A DNA stretch of 64,000 nucleotides. Source: Paracoccaceae bacterium. GTDB lineage: Bacteria > Pseudomonadota > Alphaproteobacteria > Rhodobacterales > Rhodobacteraceae. Both the position numbers and the translations under genes were made by a program. Location: the NCBI GenBank assembly GCA_018222585.1, contig JAAFAB010000002.1:776345-840344 (forward strand). The letters run 5' to 3'. The notes under the pieces are model-generated. The model was not told the origin of the DNA and searched no databases. It saw nothing but the letters and a program-made list of their open reading frames with translations. Of the stretch, positions 35,790 to 45,756 are shown in pieces. How positions within the stretch are numbered: position 1 is the stretch's first letter; each line of letters starts with the position of its first letter.

Positions 35790-36442
35790 CAGGAGCCCTC
35801 GCAGGTCAGACGGACGGTTTCGGCGAAGGTCTCGCCGACCTGGGGATAGCCCTCGGCATCGGGGGGCAGCTCGGCCAGCTCGGCGGCGAGGTTCTTGTAG
35901 GTGTCGTCGATGTCAGGCGGGATGATCGAGGCGGTGCAGGCGGCATTGCCGGTGACCGAGACACCCAGGCCGAGATCGTAGGCGGTATAGAACCCCGGAT
36001 CATAGGCTTTCACCACCAGCCCGTCGGCGGGCAGGGGCGTGACCAGCGGGCGCAGGTGGCGGCTGGCATAGGTCTGGTCGTCGAAGCTGACCCCCAGCCC
36101 CTGCGGAGGCGCCAGCGCCACGGCGCGGCCATCGGCTGCGGTGACGTAGAGATCACCCGCAAAGCCCTCCATCCAGTTCAGATCGTAGCCGTCCAGCTCC
36201 GCCAGCTCCGCCTCGGTCAGCACGCCGTCATAGTCGGGATCCAGCTGCAATTCGTCGAGCAGCAGCATGGAATACATCTCGTCATAATCCCAGGTCACCA
36301 CGACCCCGGTCAGTTGCCCCTCGGCATCGACCTGCAATTCCAGAGCGGTGGTGATGAAGATATGCGGATGCGCCAGCGTGCCCCCGGCAGGGAGGCAAAG
36401 CGCAATGGCAAGGGTGAGACGGCTGATCATGGCGCGGAGCAT
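35789..36442 (-). CDS. DUF1007 family periplasmic protein
   Basis: 217 residues beginning with a signal peptide (ISRLTLAIALCLPAGGTLA) followed directly by HPHIFITTALELQVD, the invariant start of mature DUF1007 proteins. The mature N-terminal His-Pro-His is a plausible metal ligand. DUF1007 genes habitually pair with NicO transporters, as here (one-base overlap), implying a periplasmic metal-handling partner. Two ATGs 12 bases apart are possible starts. Confidence 0.9.
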   Translation of the reverse strand: MLRAMISRLTLAIALCLPAGGTLAHPHIFITTALELQVDAEGQLTGVVVTWDYDEMYSMLLLDELQLDPDYDGVLTEAELAELDGYDLNWMEGFAGDLYVTAADGRAVALAPPQGLGVSFDDQTYASRHLRPLVTPLPADGLVVKAYDPGFYTAYDLGLGVSVTGNAACTASIIPPDIDDTYKNLAAELAELPPDAEGYPQVGETFAETVRLTCEGS

Positions 36443-36549
36443 AGCCAGAGCCTCGTGCCACCGGAAGTCCCAGCCGCGTGATCGGCGCTGCCCCGCCCGG
36501 CACCTCTCCGCCAGAGACCCAAGCCGGCAACTCCGGGCGCAACCAGCCC

Positions 36550-36621
36550 CATCACCAGGCTGAAAATACCTCCGGGGGTGAATTGAGCCCGTACGGGCTC
36601 AAGAGGGGGCAGGGCCCCCTC
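36550..36621 (+). repeat. dispersed hairpin element, copy R5
   Basis: Core (36550-36578), palindromic stem TTGAGCCCG-TA-CGGGCTCAA (36583-36602) and hairpin GAGGGGGC-AGG-GCCCCCTC (36603-36621). It is downstream of fadJ when read in the fadJ direction, right after a separate terminator hairpin. The TTGAGC arm is shared with R4 but extended by GCCCG here. Confidence 0.9.
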
Positions 36622-36638
36622 CCTCTGCCCCAAGGAAA

Positions 36639-36668
36639 GCCGCCCGGAGGAAGAAACCCCCGGGCGGC
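36639..36668 (-). terminator. terminator after fadJ
   Basis: Perfect 9-bp stem GCCGCCCGG/CCGGGCGGC with a 12-base loop; on the minus strand it is followed by TTTCCTTGG. It begins about 25 bases after the fadJ stop. Confidence 0.75.
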
Positions 36669-36692
36669 AACACTCTCACATCACTCGGCGTC

Positions 36693-38882
36693 TCAGGCCG
36701 CCTTGGCCTCAGGTGCGAAGCGTTTGTAGAAGCTCTGGCCCTTCTCTGCCATCTCGCGCAGCAGGGCGGGGCAGGCGAAGCGCTCGCCGTAGGTCGCCGA
36801 GAGATGGTCGCAACGGTCGGCGGCATAGGCCGCGCCCAGCATGTCCAGCCAGCTGAAAGGCCCGCCCGACCAGGGCGCGAAGCCCCAGCCGAGGATGGCG
36901 CCGACATCGCCTTCGCGGATGTCTTCCAGCACGCCTTCCTCCAGCGCGCGCACGGCCTCCAGCACCTGGGCGAACATCAGGCGATGCTGCACCTCGACCA
37001 ACTCGGGCTGCTCGGGGGCATGAGGATACTTCGCCTCAAGCCCCGGCCACATGCCGGTGCGCTTGCCCTTCTCGTCGTAGTCGTAGAAGCCAGCATTGGC
37101 CTTGCGGCCCTTGCGCCCCTCTTCGAACAGCCAGAACATCAGATCGTCCGTGCCCTTGGCATCCTCCGGATAGGCATCGCCCATGGCGTCCTTGGTCGCG
37201 GTGGCGATCTTCACCGCCAGGTCGATGGAGGTCTCGTCGATGAGCTGCAGCGGACCCACGGGCATCCCCAGCAGACGCGCGGCATTGTCGACCAGCACCG
37301 GATTCACGCCCTCGGAGACCATCCGCGCGCCCTCGTTCAGGTAGGGGATGATGCAGCGGTTGGCGTAGAAGAAGCGCGCGTCGTTGACGACGATGGGCGT
37401 CTTGCGGATCTGGCGCACGTAGTCGAGCGCCTTGGCTACGGCCCGGTCGCCGGTTTCCTTGCCCTTGATGATCTCGACCAGCAGCATCTTCTCCACCGGA
37501 GAGAAGAAGTGGATGCCGATGAACTGCTCGGGCCGCGAGCTGGCCTTGGCCAGCCCGGTGATCGGCAGGGTTGAGGTGTTCGAGGCAAAGATCGCATCCT
37601 CGGGGATGACGGCCTCGACGGCCTTGGTGATCTCTGCCTTGACCTTCGGGTCCTCGAAGACCGCCTCGATGATCAGGTCCACGTCAGACAGCGCCGCGTA
37701 ATCGGTGGTCGGCGTGATCAGCGACAGCATCTTCTCTTTCTTCTCGGCCGTCACCTTGCCGCGCTTGATGCCCTTGTCGAGGTAGCTCTCGCTATAGGCT
37801 TTGCCGCGCTCCGCGGCCTCCTGGTTCTGGTCGATCAGCACCACCTCGATGCCCGCCTGGGCCGAGACCAGCGCGATGCCCGCGCCCATCATGCCCGCGC
37901 CCAGAACGCCCAGCTTCTTCACGGTCTGATCCGGTGCCTCGGGACGGTTCGCGCCCTTCTCCAGCGCTTCCTTGTTGAGGAAGAGCGAGCGGATCATGTT
38001 GCCAGAGGACGGGTTCATGATGACAGAGGTGAACCAGCGCGCCTCGATCTTCAGCGCGGTGTCGAAGGGCACCATCAGCCCCTCGTAGACCGCGCTCAGC
38101 ATTGCTTTCGGCGCGGGATAGGCGCCCCAGGTATTGGCCATGATCATCGCATTGGCGCCGACCATGGTCTGGAAACCCGCCGGGTGATAGGGCGCGCCGC
38201 CGGGCACCTTGTAGCCCTTGGCATCCCAGGGCTTCAGGATGTCGGCATCCTTGGCGTTCAGCACCCATTCCTTCGCGGCGGCCAGCGGATCCTCGGCAAC
38301 CTCGTCGATGATCCCGGCCTTCACCGCGCCCTTCGGGTCGCTCAGCTTGGCCTGCAGCAGGAAGGGCGAGGCGCCCATCACACCCAGCTTGCGCACCAGG
38401 CGCGTGGTGCCGCCCGAGCCGGGGAAGATCCCGACCTGGATCTCCGGCAGGCCGATCTTGGCCTTGGGATTGTCGGCGGCAAAGATGCGATGGGTCGAGA
38501 GCGGCAGCTCCAGCCCGATGCCAAGCGCGGTGCCCGGCAGGACCGAGGCAATCGGCTTGCCGCCCTTGTTGGTCTTGGCATCCATGCCGGCGCGCTCGAT
38601 CTTGCGCAGCAGGTGGTGCAGGGACATCACGCCCTCGAAGACACCCTCGGCGCCCTGCTCCTTGAAGCCGGCCAGAACGTTCAGGTCCATGCCCGCGGCG
38701 AAGGTCTCCTTGCCCGACGTGATGACGATGCCCTTCACGGCCTCGTCGGCCAGCGCATCGGTGACGGCGGCGTCCAGCTCGGCCGCGCCGTCCATCGACA
38801 GCACGTTCATGCTCTTGCCGGGCACGTCCCAGGTGATCACGGCGACGCCATCGGCGCCTTTTTCCATTGCGAATTCAGTCAT
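36693..38882 (-). CDS. fadJ: fatty-acid oxidation complex alpha subunit (enoyl-CoA hydratase/3-hydroxyacyl-CoA dehydrogenase)
   Basis: 729-residue bifunctional beta-oxidation enzyme. Residues about 1-200 are crotonase-like (ITSGKETFAAGMDLNVL, LPEIQVGIFPGSGGTTRL); from about residue 320, VKKLGVLGAGMMGAGIALVSAQAG is the NAD-binding fold of the dehydrogenase, with FIGIHFFSPVEKM carrying the catalytic His; the C-terminal domain starts near IVVNDARFFYANRC. FadJ/FadB naming is by overall similarity. Start overlaps the cupin gene by 4 bases; transcription order is fadA, cupin, fadJ. Confidence 0.93.
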   Translation of the reverse strand: MTEFAMEKGADGVAVITWDVPGKSMNVLSMDGAAELDAAVTDALADEAVKGIVITSGKETFAAGMDLNVLAGFKEQGAEGVFEGVMSLHHLLRKIERAGMDAKTNKGGKPIASVLPGTALGIGLELPLSTHRIFAADNPKAKIGLPEIQVGIFPGSGGTTRLVRKLGVMGASPFLLQAKLSDPKGAVKAGIIDEVAEDPLAAAKEWVLNAKDADILKPWDAKGYKVPGGAPYHPAGFQTMVGANAMIMANTWGAYPAPKAMLSAVYEGLMVPFDTALKIEARWFTSVIMNPSSGNMIRSLFLNKEALEKGANRPEAPDQTVKKLGVLGAGMMGAGIALVSAQAGIEVVLIDQNQEAAERGKAYSESYLDKGIKRGKVTAEKKEKMLSLITPTTDYAALSDVDLIIEAVFEDPKVKAEITKAVEAVIPEDAIFASNTSTLPITGLAKASSRPEQFIGIHFFSPVEKMLLVEIIKGKETGDRAVAKALDYVRQIRKTPIVVNDARFFYANRCIIPYLNEGARMVSEGVNPVLVDNAARLLGMPVGPLQLIDETSIDLAVKIATATKDAMGDAYPEDAKGTDDLMFWLFEEGRKGRKANAGFYDYDEKGKRTGMWPGLEAKYPHAPEQPELVEVQHRLMFAQVLEAVRALEEGVLEDIREGDVGAILGWGFAPWSGGPFSWLDMLGAAYAADRCDHLSATYGERFACPALLREMAEKGQSFYKRFAPEAKAA

Positions 38883-39354
38883 GTCTCGCTCCCAGTCTCG
38901 GGGCCCTCGTAGGGCGAGCCATCGCGGCGGATCAGCCGCCGCTGGCCATTTTCTCTGACAAGCACCTTGTCGATCTCGGAATAATAGGCGCGGTCGTTCT
39001 GCGACCTGGTGCCCACCAGCACATAGCTGGCGGGCGCATCGGTATGGTTGAAGACCACGTGCCCGTTGGGCACCCCGGCGGGCCAGCAGGCCGCATCGCC
39101 GGGTCCGATGACATGTTCGCCGTCATTCTCGATGACCGTGACAGAGCCTTGCAGCATGTAGAGGAATTCGTCCTCGTCGCTGTGCCAATGGCGGTCGGAT
39201 GTCCGCGTGCCGGGCTGGATCGTTTCCACGAAGGCCCCGAACTGCGTCAGCCCGCCGGTATCCGAGTAGAGCAGGGCGTCATACTGCCCGAACCTCTCCC
39301 GGATCTCGGGGGTGGCGCTGTCGGTCCTGACCTCGGCACGGCGGACGACGACCA

Positions 39355-39355
<1 letters not shown>
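38879..39355 (-). CDS. cupin domain protein embedded in the beta-oxidation operon
   Basis: 158-residue single cupin: DRHWHSDEDEFLYMLQGSVTVI is motif 1 (HxHxxxxE), and PGDAACWPAGVPNGHVVFN is motif 2 with G...P...G...H, so the metal ligands H, H, E, H are all present. The start overlaps the fadA stop and the stop overlaps the fadJ start, a strong sign of co-translation. The role in fatty acid breakdown is not known; a metal-dependent side enzyme or an effector-binding protein is possible. Confidence 0.85.
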
Positions 39356-40566
<1,211 letters not shown>

Positions 40567-40658
40567 GAGATCCTCCGCTCCTTCCATTGACTGCGGGGGA
40601 CTCCTCCGTCCCCCGTTGTCTCTCAATCTCTGCCCTTGGGCCGCGCTTTTCCATCGCG

Positions 40659-40701
40659 ACGTTACGTAGAAATGGGTGACGTTCCGCCACGTTCACGTCA
40701 A
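40659..40701 (-). promoter_or_regulatory. MerR-type operator candidate upstream of fadA
   Basis: TGACGT (40677-40682) and ACGTCA (40695-40700) form an inverted repeat with a 12-base spacer; ACGTTACGT (40659-40667) adds a further half-site. The same half-sites and spacing occur at 44359-44382, upstream of the merR gene of the acyl-CoA dehydrogenase unit. Likely bound by that MerR protein. Confidence 0.6.
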
Positions 40702-40718
40702 CTTTGGCGCAGGATGTC

Positions 40719-41357
40719 TCAAAGTCCCCGATCGGACGGGTGACCGGGCATCAGGTCATAGGGGTGTTTCCATCCCGGCAGCGTCTCGATGTTGGAGAGC
40801 CAGCGGTCGACATTGGGCCAGTCTGCGCGCACGAAAGTGAAGGGTTCGGGGTAGAAGAGGTAGCCGCAGCAGGAGAAATCGGCATTGGTCGGACTCTCGC
40901 CGACCAGCCAGTCGCGGCCCTCCAGCGCGGTGTCCAGCGTCTTGAAGGCGGCCTTCACGCGGCCGCCGAGGAAGCCGATGACCTCGGCCGGGCGCTTTTC
41001 TTCGGGCAGGAAGTTCATCAGGAAGCGCAGGGTGCCGCACTGCGAGGACATCTTGTGATTGTCCCAGAAGCACCAGCGCATGACCTCGCGTGCCTCCTCG
41101 GGGGTCGCGCCGCCGAACTTGCCGGTCTTCTCGGTGATGTACATCTGGATGACGCCGGACTGCGACAGGGTCAGATCGCCATCGACCAGCACCGGGGCCT
41201 CGGCCATGACGTTCATCGCGGCATATTCCGGCGTGCGGGCACCGCCGTTGAAGAAATCGACCTTCACCGGCTCCCAGTCGAGGCCCGAAAGCTCCAGCGG
41301 CAGGGCCGCCTTGTAGGCGTTGCCGCTTTCACCGAAGCAATGCAGTTGAATGGTCAT
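40719..41357 (-). CDS. glutathione S-transferase family protein
   Basis: 212 residues with a thioredoxin-like N-terminal domain (IQLHCFGESGNAYKAALPLELSG, VMAEAPVLVDGDLTLSQSGVIQMYI containing the glutathione-binding P and SQS) and an all-helical C-terminal domain with SPTNADFSCCGYLF, the N-capping-box region. Reaction unknown. GGGAG lies 8 bases before this ATG. Its upstream region contains the R6 hairpin, which must lie in or next to its promoter. Confidence 0.87.
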   Translation of the reverse strand: MTIQLHCFGESGNAYKAALPLELSGLDWEPVKVDFFNGGARTPEYAAMNVMAEAPVLVDGDLTLSQSGVIQMYITEKTGKFGGATPEEAREVMRWCFWDNHKMSSQCGTLRFLMNFLPEEKRPAEVIGFLGGRVKAAFKTLDTALEGRDWLVGESPTNADFSCCGYLFYPEPFTFVRADWPNVDRWLSNIETLPGWKHPYDLMPGHPSDRGL

Positions 41358-41386
41358 ATGTCGGGCTCCCTTGCCGTTGTTGCGCC

Positions 41387-41438
41387 GCGGGGGTTTCACA
41401 CCCCCGCACCCCCGTGGAGTATTTCCAGCCTGGTGATG
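41387..41438 (-). repeat. dispersed hairpin element, copy R6
   Basis: Hairpin GCGGGGG/CCCCCGC (41387-41393 / 41401-41407, 7-base loop) followed by the reversed core GGAGTATTTCCAGCC (41416-41438). Unlike most copies it does not follow a gene on its strand; instead it lies just upstream of the GST start. Head-to-head with R7. Confidence 0.85.
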
Positions 41439-41626
41439 GGTGCAGGTTACGCACTATTAACCACGCGCTGTCAAAGTCTCCGGGCGTTACAGGCTGGAGA
41501 GCCGATGGACGCGCCACGGTGATGCCCCGGTCCGATATATCTGGTAGCCAGTCCGGTGAGGCGGGCCGGGGTTGATCTATGCAATCCATGTCCCCCACGT
41601 TTCCCTGCCGGGGGTGCGGCAGCCTG

Positions 41627-41658
41627 CATCACCAGGCTGAAAATACTCCCGCCGGAGG
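41627..41658 (+). repeat. dispersed hairpin element, copy R7 (short form)
   Basis: Core followed by CCCGCCGGAGGC, the same short form as R3 and R9. It lies 46 bases beyond the stop of the small RHH-like gene in that gene's direction. Confidence 0.88.
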
Positions 41659-41704
41659 CGTCCGTCCTTGCCGTCAGTGCCGCCGGCCGGGACGAGGCGG
41701 GGCC

Positions 41705-41917
41705 TTACCGCTTCCGCGCCTCCAGCTCCGAATTGAAGACCCGCAGACGGTGGGTGAGGTTCTCCTCATGCGTCACAGAGTCGAAGTTCTCGAACAGAAA
41801 GGACAGGGCCTCGCCTTCGGTCAGCCCGGCTTCGGCGGCGAAGCGGCGCAGGCGACGGTAGCCATCTTCTGTCATGGCCACCGGAAAGCGGCGGGTCAGG
41901 CGGAAGCGTTTGGGCAT
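41705..41917 (-). CDS. small ribbon-helix-helix-like protein
   Basis: 70 residues: a basic strand-like N-terminus (MPKRFRLTRRFPVAMTEDGY) then helices RRLRRFAAEAGLTEGEALSFLFENFDSV, a layout like ribbon-helix-helix DNA-binding proteins, ending in a charged helix. GGAGG lies 6 bases upstream of this ATG, which decides the start against a longer open frame. Lies between the acyl-CoA dehydrogenase and the GST on the same strand. Could be a small regulator; function not established. Confidence 0.65.
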   Translation of the reverse strand: MPKRFRLTRRFPVAMTEDGYRRLRRFAAEAGLTEGEALSFLFENFDSVTHEENLTHRLRVFNSELEARKR

Positions 41918-42054
41918 CGGGCCTCCATCGGGCAGGGCGGTTTCGCTGTATCCTGCGGCGCCGTGGCGAGGCTTGCAAGGCGGACCGGGCGCCCGAAACG
42001 CGAAGGACGCGGCACGGGGCCGCGTCCTTGCTGGTCTCACGATGTCCGTGGGGC

Positions 42055-43833
42055 TCAGAACGCCTCGGCGTCCAGCGCCATGACGGTGTCGGCGCCCGAG
42101 GTGATCCGTTGCAGATGCATCGCGCAGGCTGGCATCCGGCGCGCCATGTAGTAGCGCCCGGTGGCCAGCTTGGTCTCGTAGAAGGCGGTGTCGCCCTCGC
42201 CGCTGGCGATCTTCGCCTTGGCGACCAGCGCCATCTTGGTCCAGACGAAGCCCAGGCAGACATGGCCGAACATGTGCATGAAGTCATAGGACCCGGCCAG
42301 CGCGTTGTTCGGCGTCTTCATCGACTGCATGAAGTACATCGCCGCTTCCTGCAGCTGCTTCGAGGCCGTCTTCAGGGGCTCGACGAAGTCCTTGGCGATC
42401 TGCTCGTCCTCGGCGGCGGCCTCCTTGCAGAAGTCCTTGATCATCTGGAACAGCGCCATGGCGGGCTTGCCGCCATCGGCGGCCAGCTTGCGGCCCACCA
42501 GGTCCAGCGCCTGCACACCGTTGGCGCCTTCGTAGATCTGGGTGATGCGCGCGTCGCGGGTGAACTGCGACATGCCCCATTCCTCGATATAGCCATGGCC
42601 TCCGTAGACCTGCTGGGCCTGGACGGTGGCCTGGTAGCCCTCGTCGGTCAGGAAGCCCTTCAGCACCGGGGTCAGCAGCGAGATCAGCCCCTCGGCCTCG
42701 TCATCTTCGGACTTGCGGGCCTTGTCGATCAGCAGGCCGCCCCAGAGACCGAAGGCGCGGGCGCCCTCGATGAAGGCCTTCTGATCCATCAGCATCCGGC
42801 GCACGTCGGGATGCACGATGATCGGATCGGCGGGGCCGTCGGGGTTCTTGACGCCAGTCACGTCACGGCCCTGCAGGCGGTCCTTGGCGTAGATCACGGC
42901 GTTCTGGTAGGCGGCCACGGCCTGGGAAAGGCCCTGCATCCCGACGCCGAGGCGGGCCTCGTTCATCATGGTGAACATGGCGCGCATCCCCTTGTGCTCC
43001 TGCCCCAGCAGGTAGCCCGTCGCACCGTCGTAGTTCATCACGCAGGTGGCATTGCCGTGGATGCCCATCTTCTCCTCGACCTTGCCGACGGAGACCGCGT
43101 TGCGCTCGCCGAGCGCGCCGTCGTCATCGACCATGATCTTGGGCACGATGAACAGCGACACGCCCTTGATGCCCTCGGGGCCGCCGGGGATCTTGGCCAG
43201 CACCAGGTGGATGACGTTCTCGGACATGTCGTGATCGCCGGCCGAAATGAAGATCTTCTGGCCGGAAATCCTGTAGGAGCCATCTTCCTGCGGCTCCGCC
43301 TTGGTGCGCATCAGGCCCAGGTCGGTGCCGCAATGGGGCTCGGTCAGGTTCATGGTGCCGGTCCACTCGCAGGTGACCATCTTCGGCAGCCACTTCTGCT
43401 TCTGGGCATCGGTGCCATGGGCGTGGATCGCCGAATAGGCACCATGGGTCAGGCCCGGATACATCATGAATGCCTGGTTGGCGGCCGAGAACATCTCTCC
43501 GGTCGCCACGGACAGGATGTAGGGCATCCCCTGACCACCGTATTCGGGGTCACAGTCCAGGCCCGTCCAGCCGCCTTCGCGGAGCTGGTCGAACGCCGCC
43601 TTGAAGCCCTCGGGCGTGCGGACCACGCCGTTTTCGAAGGTGACGCCCTGCTGGTCGCCGACGGTGTTCAGCGGCGCGATGACCTCGGAGGAAATCTTGG
43701 CCGCTTCCCCGAGGATGGCCGCGGTGAAATCGCGGTCCAGCTCTTCGTAGCCCGGGATGGACTCGTCGGCGATGTTCAGGACGTCATGCAGGACGAATTG
43801 CAGGTCGTCGACGGGACCCTGGTAGCTGGGCAT
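42055..43833 (-). CDS. acyl-CoA dehydrogenase, three-domain (DmdC-like) type
   Basis: 592-residue FAD enzyme that introduces the trans-2 double bond in acyl-CoA. The N-terminus ([19 protein letters not shown]) and [17 protein letters not shown] are typical of the about 590-residue subfamily that includes DmdC (3-methylmercaptopropionyl-CoA dehydrogenase). [16 protein letters not shown] and [19 protein letters not shown] mark the FAD/substrate domain, and a C-terminal acyl-CoA dehydrogenase-like extension follows about residue 460. Whether the substrate is a fatty acyl-CoA or MMPA-CoA cannot be told. Cotranscribed with the MerR gene 45 bases upstream. Confidence 0.9.
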   Translation of the reverse strand: MPSYQGPVDDLQFVLHDVLNIADESIPGYEELDRDFTAAILGEAAKISSEVIAPLNTVGDQQGVTFENGVVRTPEGFKAAFDQLREGGWTGLDCDPEYGGQGMPYILSVATGEMFSAANQAFMMYPGLTHGAYSAIHAHGTDAQKQKWLPKMVTCEWTGTMNLTEPHCGTDLGLMRTKAEPQEDGSYRISGQKIFISAGDHDMSENVIHLVLAKIPGGPEGIKGVSLFIVPKIMVDDDGALGERNAVSVGKVEEKMGIHGNATCVMNYDGATGYLLGQEHKGMRAMFTMMNEARLGVGMQGLSQAVAAYQNAVIYAKDRLQGRDVTGVKNPDGPADPIIVHPDVRRMLMDQKAFIEGARAFGLWGGLLIDKARKSEDDEAEGLISLLTPVLKGFLTDEGYQATVQAQQVYGGHGYIEEWGMSQFTRDARITQIYEGANGVQALDLVGRKLAADGGKPAMALFQMIKDFCKEAAAEDEQIAKDFVEPLKTASKQLQEAAMYFMQSMKTPNNALAGSYDFMHMFGHVCLGFVWTKMALVAKAKIASGEGDTAFYETKLATGRYYMARRMPACAMHLQRITSGADTVMALDAEAF

Positions 43834-43878
43834 GTTCTCTCTCCCTTCCTTGCCGGCGCACCGGCAGGGCCGGGCGCC

Positions 43879-44283
43879 TCACTCGGCGGCGTCACGCGCC
43901 TTCATCGAGGCGATGACATTTGCCACCCATTCCATCTGTTCCTTCAGTTCCCCGATGGCGACATCCAGCTCTGCACGCTGTGCCTCCATCGTCTCCAGAC
44001 GGTCCCGGGCAATTTCCAGGGTGCGGGTCAGCTGCGTCTGCTGCTGGTCGCCCATGTCGTAGAGGTCGAGGAGTTGCCGGATCTCTTCCAGGCTGAACCC
44101 GAAACGCTTGCCGCGCAGGATCAGTTTCAGCCGGGCACGATCACGGCGCGTGAAAAGCCGTTTCTGGCCTTCGCGGATCGGAAAGAGCAGCTCCTTTGCT
44201 TCATAGAACCGCAGGGTGCGCGGGGTCACCTGGAAGGCGTCGCACATCGCGCGGATCGTCATCAGGTTTTCGGTGTCCGTCAT
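43879..44283 (-). CDS. MerR family regulator of the acyl-CoA dehydrogenase unit
   Basis: 134 residues: winged-helix MerR domain (MTIRAMCDAFQVTPRTLRFYEAKELLFPIREGQKRLFTRRDRARL) and a long C-terminal coiled coil (EIARDRLETMEAQRAELDVAIGELKEQMEW), without the Cys set of metal sensors. The layout resembles LiuR/acyl-CoA-responsive MerR regulators next to acyl-CoA dehydrogenase genes. The start at ATG was chosen over an in-frame GTG three codons earlier. A dyad in its own promoter indicates autoregulation and control of the downstream dehydrogenase. Paralogue of the MerR at 44.7 kb. Confidence 0.9.
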   Translation of the reverse strand: MTDTENLMTIRAMCDAFQVTPRTLRFYEAKELLFPIREGQKRLFTRRDRARLKLILRGKRFGFSLEEIRQLLDLYDMGDQQQTQLTRTLEIARDRLETMEAQRAELDVAIGELKEQMEWVANVIASMKARDAAE

Positions 44284-44741
44284 TTCTACCACTCAGTATG
44301 TCTTTTTGATTGGTCGGAAATGCCGGTCACGTCCCCTCGATACAACGTCGATCTAAGTTGACGTAAGTCCTACGTCACGTCACATCCCGGTTGACGTAAG
44401 ATAAGGGAGATTGCGCGGAAAAAGGCGCAACTTCCTTAGCTCACAGACCAGTGACTCGGCGCTGACCCAGAGAAGCTGCACGCCCTGCGATTGCGGTCCG
44501 ACCTCCGCGATTCGCCTGACTGGTGTATTTTGCAGCGGTTCCCAAAACCTGCATCCCTCAGTCCCTGACTGTTGAATCGGGCGTAAATGTGGCGTCCAGG
44601 GCGTCGATGGACGACAATCTCCGGACTGTCGGCGGATTGGCCACGATCCCGGTGCCCCCTCCGCGAAGGCAGGCCGTGTGAGGTCTCCGCCACCGGGGGA
44701 TGCCCGGCCGACCCGCGGTGCCGGTGAGGGGCGCGGGAGTC
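44284..44741. other. 458-base gap between two merR genes
   Basis: Contains the operator of the first merR (44359-44400). The remainder (about 44405-44740) has an average GC lower than the genes and no gene I can support; a minus-strand frame of 85 codons (44436-44693) has no ribosome binding site and no familiar motif. It could be a decayed gene or insertion remnant. Confidence 0.45.
44359..44400 (-). promoter_or_regulatory. MerR operator candidate upstream of merR/acyl-CoA dehydrogenase
   Basis: TGACGTAAGTCCTACGTCA (44359-44377) is a 19-bp perfect dyad with 7-bp arms; TGACGT (44359-44364) also pairs with a second ACGTCA (44377-44382) at N12, the exact arrangement seen before fadA. A third TGACGTAAG lies at 44392-44400. 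This dense half-site array, 75-120 bases upstream of the merR start, fits autoregulation. Confidence 0.65.
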
Positions 44742-45158
44742 CTAGCTGTCGTCCTGATCCGCAGCCAGCTCGGCCCGGGTCGCATCGCGCAGGTGGCGCA
44801 GCTCCGCCATGGCCTCGTCGATCTGGGCGCGCTGTTCCTTCAACTGCTCCATCTGCCGGTCGGCCATCTCGATCCAGGTCCGCATCTGCGCGCCCGAGCC
44901 CTGCTGCTCGCGCATTTCCAGCCATTGCCGGATTTCCTCCAGGCTGAAGCCGAAGCGGCGGCCGCGCATGATCAGCGTCATGCGGGCGATCTCGCGCGGG
45001 GTGTAGAAGCGGGCACGGCCTTCGCGCTCGGGTTCCAGCAACTCGATGTACTCGTAGTAGCGCAGGGTCCGCGGGGTCACGTCGAACTTCTCGCACATCT
45101 CCTTGAACGAGAGGCGCGGCTCCGAAGGGGCGGTCTGGGCGGGGGAGGGGTCTTGCAT
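44742..45158 (-). CDS. MerR family regulator (paralogue)
   Basis: 138 residues; winged-helix domain [46 protein letters not shown] and a coiled-coil C-terminal half ([29 protein letters not shown]). It aligns end to end with the neighbouring MerR (shared CxxFxVTPRTLRxYE and [14 protein letters not shown]), so the pair arose by duplication. ATG preferred over a GTG three codons upstream. Divergent from the thioesterase genes, which are plausible targets; only one ACGTAA half-site is seen in that spacer. Confidence 0.88.
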   Translation of the reverse strand: MQDPSPAQTAPSEPRLSFKEMCEKFDVTPRTLRYYEYIELLEPEREGRARFYTPREIARMTLIMRGRRFGFSLEEIRQWLEMREQQGSGAQMRTWIEMADRQMEQLKEQRAQIDEAMAELRHLRDATRAELAADQDDS

Positions 45159-45300
45159 CGGGGCCACCGGACTGGTTGCGGATCACCGAAAACGTAAGCC
45201 GCCGGATGCGGAAGGGCAACAGGTGGCTGCTTGTGCCCGGGCGCAATCGGAGGTTTCATGCGCGCCGGGACCGCCGGCCGGTCCGCCGGAAAGGACAGAC

Positions 45301-45756
45301 ATGACCGACGACAGCCAGCTGCGCATCGCGCGCCAGTTCATTTCTGCCCTGCCACATGCGCAGGCCCTTGGTATCGAGGTCCAGGAGATCGCGGCGGGGC
45401 GCGCGGTCTTCACCATGCCCTACGACGAGAAGCTTGTGGGCGATCCGGCGACCGGGGTGATGGCGGGGGGCGCGGTCTCGGCGCTGCTGGACACCACCGG
45501 CGGCGCGGCGGTGATGAGCCATCCCGAGGCAGCGGGGCTGACGGCGACGCTGGACCTGCGCATCGATTACATGCGCCCGGCGACACCCGGCCAGGTCATC
45601 CGGGCCGAGGCCGAATGCTACCACGTCACCCGCTCGGTGGCCTTCGTCCGGGCGGTGGCGCTGGATGCGGACCGGGAGCGGCCCGTGGCCACCGCCGCCG
45701 GGGCCTTCACCTTCGTCATGAAGGATGGCGCCGTGCGCGCGGAGGACGAGGCATGA
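45301..45756 (+). CDS. PaaI-family acyl-CoA thioesterase (first of pair)
   Basis: 151-residue hotdog-fold thioesterase. [43 protein letters not shown] matches the PaaI pattern with the conserved G-G-x-x-x-x-L-D, where Asp/Glu is catalytic. Followed by a second thioesterase with a 4-base overlap, then a MATE exporter, likely one operon. Substrate unknown; possibly an acyl-CoA from the beta-oxidation genes nearby. Confidence 0.88.
   Translation: MTDDSQLRIARQFISALPHAQALGIEVQEIAAGRAVFTMPYDEKLVGDPATGVMAGGAVSALLDTTGGAAVMSHPEAAGLTATLDLRIDYMRPATPGQVIRAEAECYHVTRSVAFVRAVALDADRERPVATAAGAFTFVMKDGAVRAEDEA

Larger units (their letters stand above)
41358..41704. other. intergenic region holding repeat pair R6-R7
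   Basis: Upstream of the GST gene and downstream of the small RHH-like gene. Filled largely by repeat copies R6 and R7 facing each other across 188 bases. Between them the sequence is mixed, with AT-richer words (CACTATTAACCACG; GATATATCTGG) that may hold the GST promoter. No gene recognised. Confidence 0.6.

Noticed and set aside
42028..44361. 777-codon frame opposite the acyl-CoA dehydrogenase and MerR
   Set aside because: Spans two well-supported genes on the other strand; composition is typical of antisense frames in high-GC DNA.
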